This document shows, piece after piece, positions 42,040-60,184 of a DNA stretch of 64,000 nucleotides. The stretch spans positions 310,001 to 374,000 of the forward strand of contig JASFAU010000015.1 in assembly GCA_039704465.1 (NCBI GenBank), read 5' to 3'. This DNA comes from Plasmodiophora brassicae (Eukaryota; Endomyxa; Phytomyxea; Plasmodiophorida; Plasmodiophoridae). The notes under the pieces were generated by a model. It was not told where the DNA came from and ran no database searches. It saw only the letters and a list, made by a program, of their open reading frames with translations. Made by a program: the position numbers and the translations under genes. Every line of letters begins with the position of its first letter. Position 1 is the stretch's first letter.

Positions 42040-43770
42040 ATGTCGGAACGGCCCGGCGCTCCGGCGGCGGTGGTGACTCACGCGGCCCGATCGTCTCCGA
42101 CGCGCGTGGACGCCGCCCTGGACCATTACCGGATCGGGCGGGCACTGCTGGCCATGCCGGTGGCCACCAGGAAGCGGCGGCGGCGCCCGGACCGCAGGCC
42201 GCAGCTGGTCGCCACGCTCCCGTCCGCGTCCCTCCTGTCGCAGTGCATCGAGTCATGCGCCGGCGGGGCGCCCCTGGACCACCTCGTACGCTCGGTGAAA
42301 TCGGGCGCCGGCGCACAGGTCTCCGTCCTCGAATGGCAACCGCACCTCATCATCGCCCTGCAGGTCGACAGCCGGGTCGCGATCGGCGACGCCACGTCGA
42401 CCGTTGTCTGGGACGGCGAACTCGTCCCGGAATTCGCGCAGCGCCTCTGGGAATCCGTCCACGACGACTGTGGCATCGCGTCCGTCGTCGCACGGTGGCG
42501 CAAGCGCAACCCGGCCGGCGACGTCGTCGTCACCGGCCACGGGTATGCGTCCTGCCTGGCTGTTCTGCACGCCCGCTACCTTGCCGAACAGGGTGCCAGC
42601 GTCCGCACCGTCCTATTCGGCAGCCCGCCCGTCTGGGAACCTTCGTTCGCGGAAGCGTTTACCCGACGTCTGCCGAATACGCACCGAGTCGTCTACGAGC
42701 GCGACGCGTTGGCGCTGTCGGGGCCAGAGGGCGACCGGGTGCACGTCGGCACGCTTCTGCATTTCAGGAAGAGCGGGCGCGTCTGCGACGACGTGTGGAA
42801 GATCGAGCGGACGCCGATGGCCGACCATGGCGACGTCGAGCTCTACAGGAGCAGCGTCCGGTCGTGGAACGGCGTCATCGACAACGTGCGCAAGCGCCGG
42901 CGGGCGGTGAACGCGTTCCAGAAGCTGATGGCCGACGAACCGGAACGGGACCTGCTCGTTGACCTCGCCGAAATATCGTGCCTCATCTACGAAGCCGGCG
43001 ACGTCGTTGCAACCCGTGCCGGCGACCTTCCCTCGTCGCAGCCGTTCACCATGCTCGACTTCATGACGTCGGAAGAGGACGCGGAGGTCGGCGTCTTCAG
43101 GTACGGCAAGGACGATCTCGTCATCGCGTATCGTGGGTCGTCGTCCGTCAAGGACATGTACATCGACCTGGCGACGGCGCCGGTGCCGTTCGACGAGGTG
43201 TTCGAGGAGGACGACGAGGCGCGCGTTCACCAGGGGTTCCTGACCCAGTTCCGGTCCGTTCGCGACCGGGTCGACGCCGTCGTGCAGCGGCACCTGGAGA
43301 CGATTCGACGCGTGATCGTGTGCGGGCATTCGCTCGGCGCTGCCAACGCGATCCTGTGCGCTCTGCACCTCCAGGACCGGTTCGCGCTGGGCGACCGCCT
43401 GATCCAGGTCGGGTACGGGTGCTCCCGTGTCGGCAACGACCGCTTCCGACGCGTCTACCGGGCCATGGTCAAGAACTCGTACCTGATCATCAACGACAAC
43501 GACCTCGTGTCGGGGACGCTGCTCAAGAGCGAGTTCAGGCACGTCGGGCGCATCCTCCACATCCGCTCGGGGACAAACCACCTGTACGACAGCGTCCCCG
43601 ACGCCTGGCTGCCGTACTCGGTGTCCGACCACAGCATCGTCCGGTACATCGAACGCCTGCGACAGTGGTCCGGGCGCGTCCTGCCGTCGAAGGCCACCGA
43701 GGCCATCATCGACGACGACACAGCGGAGCCGTACACGCCGTTCGAGATCCTCAGTTCGTTCGCCGACTAA
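42040..43770 (+). CDS. class 3 lipase with an inactive N-terminal lipase-like domain
   Basis: A single uninterrupted exon of 576 residues. The C-terminal half is a class 3 (DAG lipase-type) alpha/beta hydrolase: VIAYRGSSSVKDMYIDL, ARVHQGFLTQF, the nucleophile elbow VIVCGHSLGAANAIL, GCSRVGNDRF, acid in LIINDNDLVSG, and the histidine in VSDHSIVRYIERL. The N-terminal half has the same order in weaker form: DVVVTGHGYASCLAVLHARY, VLFGSPPVWEPSF, RVVYERDALALSGP and MADHGDVELYRSS. There the elbow is G-H-G, so the catalytic serine is a glycine, while acid- and His-like positions remain. No signal peptide is present. The absence of introns and very high GC are unlike most neighbours. It probably acts on membrane glycerolipids. 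Confidence 0.88.
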   Translation: MSERPGAPAAVVTHAARSSPTRVDAALDHYRIGRALLAMPVATRKRRRRPDRRPQLVATLPSASLLSQCIESCAGGAPLDHLVRSVKSGAGAQVSVLEWQPHLIIALQVDSRVAIGDATSTVVWDGELVPEFAQRLWESVHDDCGIASVVARWRKRNPAGDVVVTGHGYASCLAVLHARYLAEQGASVRTVLFGSPPVWEPSFAEAFTRRLPNTHRVVYERDALALSGPEGDRVHVGTLLHFRKSGRVCDDVWKIERTPMADHGDVELYRSSVRSWNGVIDNVRKRRRAVNAFQKLMADEPERDLLVDLAEISCLIYEAGDVVATRAGDLPSSQPFTMLDFMTSEEDAEVGVFRYGKDDLVIAYRGSSSVKDMYIDLATAPVPFDEVFEEDDEARVHQGFLTQFRSVRDRVDAVVQRHLETIRRVIVCGHSLGAANAILCALHLQDRFALGDRLIQVGYGCSRVGNDRFRRVYRAMVKNSYLIINDNDLVSGTLLKSEFRHVGRILHIRSGTNHLYDSVPDAWLPYSVSDHSIVRYIERLRQWSGRVLPSKATEAIIDDDTAEPYTPFEILSSFAD

Positions 43771-44004
43771 ACGGCCGCCCCGTTTTAGGGGACCCATACG
43801 CAATTGGTCGGGTTCATTGTGGGCCGATCGTGAGCCGAGCGGGACCTCCCTTGGGGCTGGGTGGGACCGGACCACTGCTGCCTGCTCGATCCCCGGAGGT
43901 ACCGTCATAGTCGTCATCGATCAAACGTAGGTGGCACATCTTAGAGCGGTGCGCTTAGGGCCGCGACCTAGCGATATAGTTTAGAGCGCCGGCGGCGCGG
44001 CGCC

Positions 44005-44784
44005 ATGGCCGACGACGCCCTACGCCACGCGCGCTCCCTGCTCAACAAGCTGGCCTGCGACACGTTCGCGTTGCACACGGCGGCGTTCCGCGCCCTGCTC
44101 GACCAGGCCGACGGCGACTACGACCCGCTGATCGACCTGGTCGGGCACCACGCCGTCAGCGCCCGCGGCCCGTTCGTGAAGCTGTTCGCCGACTTCATCA
44201 AGGGCCTGACCGACGACGTCCCCGCGTTCCGCGACGCCGTGCGTCACCACCGTTGTGTCGCCCCACGTGAGGTCCACCGGCGCTGACGCGCCGGTCCCGT
44301 TCAGGTGGCGGCCCGCATCGGCTACGAATTGCGCATCGGGTTGGAGAGCGCCGACGACAACAAGGACCAGTTCCTGGGCATGGTCGACCTCGTGTCGCAC
44401 CTGGGGCGCAACGAGGCCATCGCGCCGGACATGCTGCGGTCGTTCATCGACTCGGCGTTCGGCCAGGACAGCCCGGTGGCGGTTGAGGTCGGCGGGGGCG
44501 CACTATATGAGGGCGGCCCCTAGTAATACTCGTCTGTGCCGGCATAGGCCGTCTACCGCGTCCTGCTCGTCATGCAGGCGTCGCACGCCAAGCTGTTCGC
44601 GCCCGCGTTCGACCAGCTGGCGCGGTCGTGCACGTCGCGGTTCCCGAACCGGCTGCGCTTCCTGATCCTCGACCTGCTCGAGCTGCGCGACCGCGGGTGG
44701 ATCCCGCGCCGCCAGCCCGACCTGCCGACCATGATGCCGATCCAGCAGTTCCGCCAGTGTGTCCTACGCCAGACGAACGGATGA
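44005..44784 (+). CDS. MIF4G-domain protein
   Basis: Three exons joined by GT-AG introns encode a protein of about 210 residues that is little more than one MIF4G (HEAT-like) domain, as found in eIF4G, PAIP1 and MIF4GD/SLIP1. It starts MADDALRHARSLLNKLACDT. PFVKLFADFIKGL leads across an intron to VAARIGYELRIGLESADDN and GMVDLVSHLGRNEAIAP, and after another intron to AVYRVLLVMQASHAKLFAPA. The family-typical end is NRLRFLILDLLELRDRGWIP with RR. No eIF4E-binding motif or poly(A)-binding region is seen, so it looks like a stand-alone translation regulator, by analogy with MIF4GD. Its stop is 72 bases from that of convergent PES1. Confidence 0.8.
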
Positions 44785-44856
44785 CGCTCCCCAACGGGCG
44801 CCGTCATGTCAGATCCCCCGAGTAAAGCAAGTTTGAGCATGGCGATCCGCTGTGTC

Positions 44857-46667
44857 TTAATTCGATTCGGGTGAGGACTTCTTCGACGTCTTGCGCGCCT
44901 TTCGGCGCTTGTCCTCCAGGGCCTCGTTCGCCTTCCGCTTCTCGGCAATGCCATGTTGCATGCGCGAGTACAGCCGCTTGTTCTTCTTGGTCATCATGAT
45001 CTTGGCCAATTCTTTGTCGTCGTCTTCGGCAGCAGTGGTCTTCGCAGGCTGGGCAGCTTCGTCGGCACCGTCCTCGTCCTCGCTTTCGTCTCCTTCCTCT
45101 CCGTCGTGCACTGGCATCACGTTTAGCGCAGATAGATTCGCGATGCAATGGTACGGTACCTCTTGCAGCGGAACCGGTCTTGTTCGCCCATTCGTCCAGA
45201 ATGCGGCGTTGCGCCGGGACGTATCCTTCAGCGTCATCGTCAACGAACGGAGACAGGTGCGGGGGAAGAGGCTTTCCGACGGCATACGGGTGAACAGGCA
45301 ACATGGTCTTAATGTTAAAACTGTCGAAAACCTGTGATGCAGTGAGAGACGGTCCCGACAACGTCCGCAGACGTGTACCCATTGCGGCTGGACGTAGTCG
45401 CGGTTGGGGTGAGGTTCCCCGACAATAGCAGGGCGGTCAACGATTTGGTGTGTGACAGCATCGCCATCCACCGACGCATCGTAGTCTTCTTCGTGGATGA
45501 CACGCGCGCCGCCGGCCGTCAGGACGAATTCGAGAACGTCGCTAGGCACCTCGCGGGACAGTAGCACAACTGTGTCGCGGAAGGGCAGAGATACCGGTTC
45601 AGCGTCCGCTTCGTTGACACGGAACTCGGGATCGATCTCGTCAGCCTCCGACGAAGCAACCTTGTTCAGGATCACAGCGGATAGGAGCTGACCTGTACAC
45701 GAGCCTGTAAGAAAAGTCTAATCCTGATGACGATCAACGGAAGCAACCTTTTTCGTTGCTCTCCTTGTTGATAGCAGGAGGGTAGACGAGTCCAACGTCA
45801 TGGTACAGCTTGAAGTTAACAAATCGGATCAATGTCATGTAGAACTCCAGGAACGTGAACCTTCACAGTGTGTTCAGTTTGCTGTGCGACGAACCCGGTA
45901 TGGCAGTCAAACCATACATGACTTTGTAATCGACATCATCAGGGCACTGCTGGGCGAACTTGTGAGGAACGATCCAGGTAACGGTCTCGCCGTTGATGAC
46001 CGCCTGGAAGTAGACACCCTTGATGGAGACGAAGACCTTGGTCAAGCAGTGCTCACGAGCGACATAGCTCTGGAACTGCCGGCACAGATCAAGGCAGAGC
46101 TCCGACACTATGGGAGTGTCAGACAGATGAAGGCAGCCGGCAAGAGCAGATCGCAAACCATTAGGCGAATGAAACGATGTCAGCCTCGAAGGAAGTCGCG
46201 CGAAGAGATGAACCAACGTAAGTGCATCATCAACATCACGAAGAGCGTCCACAAAAGTCGGAAACCTCTCTTTAATGAGGTGGTCCAGGTTCATAACAGG
46301 ACGATTACGCTCGAGCTGCGCAGCACGCGACTCTTCGTGACGAGCCAGGAGACCTACCCAGACAAGGTAAGAACCGGACACCTTCATGCGCGAAGTACCG
46401 GTTACGTTGGCGATGGCGCAGGAAGACTTTCATATCACGGAACTTCTTCAGGAGTGGCTCATGCTGCAGGAACAGGATATCCTTCTTGTGGTAGTAAGTC
46501 TTATCCCGACCATTGGCCTTCTTCTTCGGGTCGCGCGGATAAATCCCTTTCAGGATGCACAGCCGGCGAAAATCTGGAAGCGAGACCTGCAGCTTCCGAA
46601 GCGCCTGTCCTCGGGTAAGGTATTGGGCAGCGATGCCGGATTCTCCCGCTTTCTTCATGCGACCCAT
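44857..46667 (-). CDS. PES1: Pescadillo ribosome-biogenesis factor
   Basis: Pescadillo (yeast Nop7) forms the PeBoW complex and is needed for 27S/32S pre-rRNA processing. It starts [11 protein letters not shown] and has [58 protein letters not shown] and [20 protein letters not shown], then [20 protein letters not shown] with VTWIVPHKF. The BRCT domain contains [28 protein letters not shown] and DYVQPQWV, then [20 protein letters not shown] and [11 protein letters not shown]. The C-terminal basic coiled region ([20 protein letters not shown]) ends SKKSSPESN. Several short introns. It lies in tandem with the GTPBP gene upstream. Confidence 0.93.
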
Positions 46668-46920
46668 CTTGCTGAGGTGAAGTGTTGGGGGACCTGTACT
46701 TCACCAACGGACTGCGACACAATCAGAAGTTTGGTCCGCCACGGACACCGTGAGGGTGCCCTGAAGTCCGTGCGGAGGAACGCACTCGGGAATAGGCGAT
46801 CGCACATGTTTACTGCGGTTTATCTGACGCGTGGTTTGTAAACACGCGATATATCGACGTGATGGCACGGCAGGAATAGGATAACGAAATCGAGTTTGTG
46901 TTGGCATGCGGGTCGCTTGT

Positions 46921-48883
46921 TCACTGTGCAATTATTCGCGTGATCGTACCGATGCCCTTGCAGCCGCCCTCGCGGAAGATGATAGTCTCGTCGCATGAGA
47001 TGTACTCCGGTCGGCACAGGAAACGGAATCTGCAAATCCCAGTGTTGGAGCTCTGCCTCACGATGTACTAGAATGGGAGAGCGTTTCATACCTGACGGTG
47101 GCCTTGTCTCCAGTTCGCAGCGACTTCTCAGTTATTGTGGATCCGCTTGTAGTCGTGATGATTCTCGATGTGCCGCTGTGAACCGATTCGATAGATTCGA
47201 TGGCAGCGGCCTGACGAACCGCCCCACAGTGAACAACCGCCTGTCTTCAATCAGTACCCAGATTGCACGACATTGGCCGTTGTTGGACTGACCTGATAGT
47301 TTAAGCGGATAGTCGTCGGGTGATGCAATACGAGAATCTCAGCCTCAAACTGACGACAGGCCTGGGGCTGCACAGAACGTGACACCAGAACCATACCGCG
47401 TCTCAGGAATGGCCTGGAATTGCAACATTAGCTCCGACAGTTCACCAGGCGTAGGCGGTTACCGAATGAGCTTAAGTGGGGACTTGCGCACCAACGACCT
47501 CAGCGATGCGGCACAGGCGGTTCCAGCCGAAGCAGACTCCATTGGCGACTTTCTGCACTGAAGCGAACGGATCTAATGTTCCAATTCAGCTCGAAGGCGC
47601 TCAGCGAGATTCCGAATACGACAAACCTGGACAGGAAGGAACGACCCGTCGACGAAAGGACCAAGGAGCATATGATCATTCGCGTTGACCACGCCAGCCT
47701 TAACGGTTCCCGAAACGACGATACCGACTCCGGTTACCAGGAAAGCCTACGTGAAACCCCCATCAGTTGCCTTAGCGTACCTACGAAGATGTTGACACTT
47801 ACGTCATCGATCTGCATGTGGGCAGGCTGAATCTGCCGATCAACCCAGGTCCTGCAGCGCGTCAGATGAACTGTCAAGCTAAACTCAATTTAGAACCGTA
47901 CCTGTGCGGGCGTAACCTGCCCAAGAACGACTTCAACATATCGATGCGAAGACCCGACACGCAGGAAACCGCGAAAATTGGGCATACCTACGAACCCGGA
48001 CACGTCATTCAAGGAGAGTACACTGAAACCGCATCATCAAACTCTTGTGTTCAGCAGCCCTGAAGCCTGATCTCCATTGTCCTCCCCCGTGGTCGAGTTT
48101 AGGCCGAGCGAGGTCTCGATATCCTGGTTGTTGCGAATGATGACAGGGAGCTTCCCGCTCTGGGGAGACTTGATCAAACGAAGCAGATGGTTGACGGTCG
48201 ACTTTAGCACGTTGGCCGGGCAGATGTCGATCTGATACGGGGTCAGGACCTGCATATCGGACACGCGGGAAAGGCAAACCTTAGTGACGACCACGAACAA
48301 CGGGATCTGTAACGCAATGGCGACGCCGATATGCTCCTTGGTCATCTTCGACACTCCCATGTTGGCACCGACAAGGACGCAGACATAATCCGGGTACGAT
48401 CCCGACAGGCCCCCGATCGTTGTCTTCAAGTACCGCTCGTGCCCAGCAAGGTCGATAAACACGATCACTGATTCGCTCTTCTCGGCAATGGGCTTCCACG
48501 AACGATTGCGGCCAACGCCTTGGCAGTACACGGGTTCGTGCTGTGCATCGAATCCCAGGACATGATGCGAGATCGATGACGTCCGCCCAGATTCCGCTTC
48601 GTGCTTGTGCCTGAAGATGGTTGATCGAGCAAGTCCTATACGAGACGGACGCGTTCACACTTGCCCCGAACACCATATCGGATATTCGTACCTCTTCCAT
48701 CATCCAAACTGCCCGAGGTCAGCACGCCTATCAACGTCGACTTGCCTACACCCAGCAGCGCACGCTTAGAGTGCATCGGATGCAGAAACAAACGATCGCC
48801 TTACCGGCATCGACGTTGCCGACGACCCCGATGCGGATGTCGCCGCTGCCGCTAGGCTGCCTTACGACTTCCTCGTTCGCCAT
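46921..48883 (-). CDS. GTPBP1: GTPBP1/GTPBP2-type translational GTPase
   Basis: These EF-Tu-like GTPases act in ribosome rescue and mRNA turnover. The start MANEEVVRQPSGSGDIRIGV leads into VVGNVDAG, an intron, then KSTLIGVLTSGSLDDGRG, so the P-loop is split by an intron. After another intron come LARSTIFRHKHEAESGRTSS and HHVLGFDAQHEPVY. G3 is IVFIDLAGHERYLKTTIGG, followed by MTKEHIGVAIALQIPLFVVV with G4 TK|IDICPANV and LLRLIKSPQSGKLPVIIRN. The C-terminal beta barrels include LRTGDKATVRY and end CRPEYISCDETIIFREGG with GIGTITRIIAQ. DLAGHERYLKTT and IDICPAN separate it from eIF2-gamma and EF1A. The middle (47300-48050) is assigned by position only. Confidence 0.88.
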
Positions 48884-50033
48884 AGCGACAAGCACCCGGA
48901 GGCCCGGATTCCGTTAAATCACGTACGGATCGATCTTCTCTCGATATTTACAGCTGATGCGTCGTCACACAGTGGAGCGACCCGGTCCAACTCGATCGTT
49001 CGTCGCGGGGCCGACCAAATTCCCAAATGACACGCTCAGTGGTGGGTAGTCACGTCGCCCTGAGCACGGACTTTCCAGCTGAACGGCTACGGTCCATCCC
49101 CACAGTCGGCGCCCACACTCCAGTGACTCCGGCCACCACTCGTTCTATTTGCGGACAAAGTCGCCGAGCATCGTCTCCTGACTGGACACAGCCGAACCTA
49201 CAGTCGCAAGCTTTGACAGAAATAGACCGGGGCTGCTTCGCTAGCCGACTGAGTGGAGAATCTGTCATACGGATCCGACGCCGAGCCTGACTGTCAGCTG
49301 ATATCTTGCGCCATGCTGAAGAATGGCCGTTCAAGACGTTCTCTATGAATAATCACACCATCTTACAGAAACCCCCGAAGCATTGTTAGAATTCGCGTGG
49401 TCGACCATCGCTCGATCTCTGGGCCAAAGACGTTGCCGGTGTCGCATGCGGTACTTCGTAGCCGTTGCAGGGTCACCTCACCGGCCGCAGCACCCGTTGA
49501 ACGACAAACTTATAACGGGTAAACGGTCAGCTGCGTTTTCGACACCGGACTGTTAGTAAGGCCGACCGACCGAAGAACCCCTGCAGGCACATGAGGACCC
49601 GAAATTCAGGAAGGTATTACCCGTCTGCCGATGGTACCGGACGGGCGTCCGCTCCACCGGCTCACCACGAGTCGCCGCGCGACGCTCGGGCTGCTGATGG
49701 GCCGGGGACGATCCTCGTCGCGCGCGTCATGACTCATGTCGACGTTCATGAGGCACGTGTTGCAGGATGCCGACGCTGAAGACGTCCAAGTCATTCGCAT
49801 GATGCAGTTGAATTTCGGGGAACGATGACTTTGAGTACAATACATAATACGGTGCCGCTTCAGGGTCTCAGTATATAACAGAGTTGAGCGCGCTAGAACA
49901 TGGACGCGCACGCGGATCGTGAACCTGCTGCTCATGGGAGTTAAATCAAATTGCACGAATATCAGATATGCAAGCTTACAAGGGCTCGTGTTGGGAAACT
50001 TACTGGCCAACGATACGTGAAGTAACGATGATC
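48884..50033. other. 1.15-kb region without a recognised gene
   Basis: It lies upstream of the GTPBP gene. Overlapping frames on both strands are short and lack domains. A stretch near 49241-49268 recurs near 51097-51124 (see findings). The GTPBP promoter should be at its left edge. Confidence 0.35.
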
Positions 50034-50745
50034 TCACCCGATCGTGTCAATAACAGCGTTCATCACCCTGCGCATGTCAACGACGATCAGGTCGTTCATG
50101 TTCAGCGGCAATGCGGCACCGTCTGGGATTGCGAGTATGGCACGCGCATCAAACGATACATTGACAGGGTCGCCGGCACGTGAGTACCGGAATTGACATT
50201 TGGAAGCTGGAGCGTCGGGTAGACGACCGGGACCAAGAATACGGTAAAGCTCGTAATGCATCGACCTCGCCCTTATGCTGATCTTGGATGAGAAGAACGT
50301 ACTGAACGCCGTTGTAGTTTGCCCACCACTCAGCAGCTCGCCGCAAGCTAGCCCAGTCCTGGGTTTGCCCAACCTCTACAGCTAGTGTGATCCAGTTCTC
50401 TAGTTCCCGACCATCTGGAACTGGAATTCGATTGATCGTGTTTCTCTTAGGCCCGTAAGACGCGTCAGACTGTCTGTTCGGCTGGTCATCCCTTTGCACT
50501 GTTGACGACCCGCGCTTTCCAAGCTGTTCGTCGTCCCCGCAAGCCTTGAGAAACGCCTGATTGAATTCGACAACAGTAGACTCGTGCGTCGGGGACGGCA
50601 ACTCGACGATTACCAGACGCTCAGCAAACAGTTCGAGGAATCGTACCTCAAGAGGCAGTGACTCCGACCGGGTCTCAGCGAACTTATTGAACATGTCGAC
50701 AGACACTCCAGCACACACCGTATACGGAGAAGGGGTCAGTTCCAT
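50034..50745 (-). pseudogene. restriction-endonuclease-like fold protein, frameshifted
   Basis: The first part (50745 downward, MELTPSPYTVCAGVSVDMFN) has a PD-(D/E)XK-like segment: NWITLAVEVGQTQDWASLRR, AAEWWANYNGVQYVLLIQ. The E in VEVG, the following Q/S position and the WW.N pattern resemble the eukaryotic nuclease-like family found in fungi and oomycetes, often beside transposons or in Crinkler-type proteins. The continuation in that family appears in another frame (MHYELYRILGPGR, then IPDGAALPLNMNDLIVVDMR). The change happens within a few bases near 50275 with no intron borders, so a one-base frameshift is the simplest explanation. It could also be a sequencing error. The family call is by motif pattern only. 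Confidence 0.45.
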
Positions 50746-51431
50746 CTCTCTTGGACGTACTTCAGCCTCTCACTGCGAAGGAAACGCTGTATGTCTTTCG
50801 AAGTCCTTGCGATTGGCAGATAGGCCTTCGCCTTTCTCGATGAATTGATCTCATGATCAGCTGGGAATGGCATTGAGCGACTATTCCTTTGCGAGAGTCA
50901 TCTGTCGTATCTGACCTTCTCGGTTTCGATACGACGCCCCGACGACGTCGTGTGCAGACCTGCTCTCGGCATAATCATCGCCGAAGTTCTCCGCCATCTG
51001 ATTCTCCTCACCGCCGCACCGACTCTCGTGACTCGCGACGCGCGTGACAATTCTAAAATCCGCGGCTCGGTGAAGCTGCGGCCGGAGTCTCCGAGCCGAC
51101 TGAGTGGAGCCTCTGTCATACATACATAAGGCTCCCATGTGCGCTCCAAGTAATTATCCGCAGCGCCGAGGGCGGGACTGAGGGCGTCAACACCGATCAC
51201 CGGCCACGAACCCCCTTAGGCTGCAAACTGACCGTTTACCCATTTCGGGATGTCACGATTACAGCCATTACAGGAGTATTACTGGAAAAATGGGCCACGT
51301 CCAGAATCTGCTACCCAATTGGTCAAGTTTTGGGGGTGGTATTCTCCTCCATGTTGCGGTTCACATAGATTCACTTTGGGCCACGGAACAATACACCGTG
51401 GCCAAGTGTCGGGTCGAATACCACCGCCTCC
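50746..51431. other. intergenic before the BEACH gene
   Basis: It lies between two divergently transcribed units. It contains the second copy of the repeated motif near 51097. No supported gene. Confidence 0.35.
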
Positions 51432-58758
<7,327 letters not shown>

Positions 58759-58927
58759 AAGGCGCGCATCTATGTAGCTGTTATTCAATTTTAGAACTTG
58801 CACCGACTTAAATATCCACATAGAGATGTAATTATTATGATCCTCTGACTTCTGTTGCAGACATCGAGTTGTAGGTCTCAGATATGGGTTAACAGATAGA
58901 TTGAACGAGTGCTCGTAGCAATCATGC

Positions 58928-60184
58928 TTACGTGCTAAGCAATTCGAGACGGTATGCTTCTTGCTCTAGCGCTGCTGCTAGAGCGGCGCTTGATGGTCTC
59001 CTTTCCGGGTCCATCGTGAAGCAAGCGTGAATGACATCGGCCGTTGATTTCGAGACGAGGTTCGGTGGAAGCGCCGGCCAGATTCGCCCGTCGTCCAGTT
59101 CTTTCAGATACAGCTGGCACGCCTTGAATATGTCATTGCCAATCTGAGGGCGCTTGAGAACCTCTGGCTCCCAAGCTACACCATTGATGCAGTACAGAGC
59201 GACCATGGCAAGCGACCAGACATCGGATGGGGCACCCCATCGGAAATCACCGGTCACCCCAGCGCGAACTTGTTCAGGGCTTGCGTACGATATCGTGCAT
59301 CTGGACACATTTCCTTAGATCGAGCTCGTATCATATTCCCAGATTGCCGTTACGTCATCATATTCGGGATATACTGAGCACTAAGAGCACGAGCTGACGA
59401 CAGGTCGATGATCCAGACCTCGAACTTGCCGACGACACCATTAGGGAATCCGATCACAACATTCTTAGGCTGGACAGATGCGGTTAACTCGACTTCGTCA
59501 CAGGACAAGGTACGCGCACCTTACGTTTATGTCTCCATGAACGACGTTCCGCGCGTGCATGCCAGCAACGCCAGTGCAGAGTTCAGCAGCAAGACGCAGT
59601 CGGATATGGGCGGGAATGAACTTATTTCGTTCGAGAAATTGGGAAACTGTGCCACCTTCGCCGAAACGCGTCACAATGCCAGGACCGAGCGTTCGGTCCA
59701 CGATGAACCCAACGAATGGCGCCACGTTTGGCAGGCCAACGGTGAGGTACGACCCACGAAGTTCGTTCCGAAACTCATGAATCGAGTCAGCCATCGCGGT
59801 GTGGTTGTTGAAGAACTTGACGGCGACCGGGACGACGCCATCGAGTGACGCTTTGTATACGGTCCCGAAGGAGCCAACCCCGATCGGGCGGTCCCGCGTC
59901 GGGTTGAACCGTACGCGAGACCGTTGAATGAACGACACAGGTATGCCGAACGATATTCGAAAGACACGCGGTGGTGGGCGATGGTGCAACCAGTTGCGAT
60001 GAAGGTGTGTCAGCGCGTCGTCGATGATTGGGTCGACCTGGAGGCGCTCGACGTCGGCGAACCCGCGAAGAAACTGTCGTTGGTAGGAGCGAAACCGATC
60101 ACCATTGGCATCGCTTTCGGGGCGTCCTGACGCCAGGTGCCCGACGATGACGATAACTGTGACAAGCGTATGCCGAAAGCCCAT
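58928..60184 (-). CDS. protein kinase with signal peptide and variant catalytic motifs
   Basis: It starts MGFRHTLVTVIVIVGHLASG, a likely signal peptide or signal anchor, then a linker of about 75 residues. The kinase domain has the glycine loop IGVGSFGTVYKASL, VAVKFFNNH with the ATP-binding lysine, and a hinge near IVTRFGEGGTVSQFLERNK. The catalytic loop is VVHGDINPKN, assembled across an intron: HRD is replaced by HGD. DFG is replaced by IIDLSSARAL, keeping the Asp. After another intron, CTISYASPEQVRAG replaces APE by SPE, and SDVWSLAMVALYCI follows. The C-lobe ends RRPSSAALAAALEQEAYRLE. Core Lys, Asp and Asn are kept, so activity is plausible. No second transmembrane segment is seen, so the kinase would be anchored or lumenal. 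Confidence 0.82.

Noticed and set aside
42613..43917. 434-codon open frame on the minus strand opposite the lipase, and a 390-codon plus-strand frame at 41790-42962
   Set aside because: Both are shadows of the GC-rich lipase gene in other frames; only the frame at 42040-43770 has the ordered catalytic motifs.
45800..46618. 272-codon plus-strand frame
   Set aside because: Antisense shadow of the Pescadillo N-terminal exons.
46921..48883. Assignment as eIF2-gamma or EF1A
   Set aside because: DLAGHERYLKTTIGG, the HKHEAESGRTSS segment and IDICPANV match GTPBP1/2, not the other translational GTPases.
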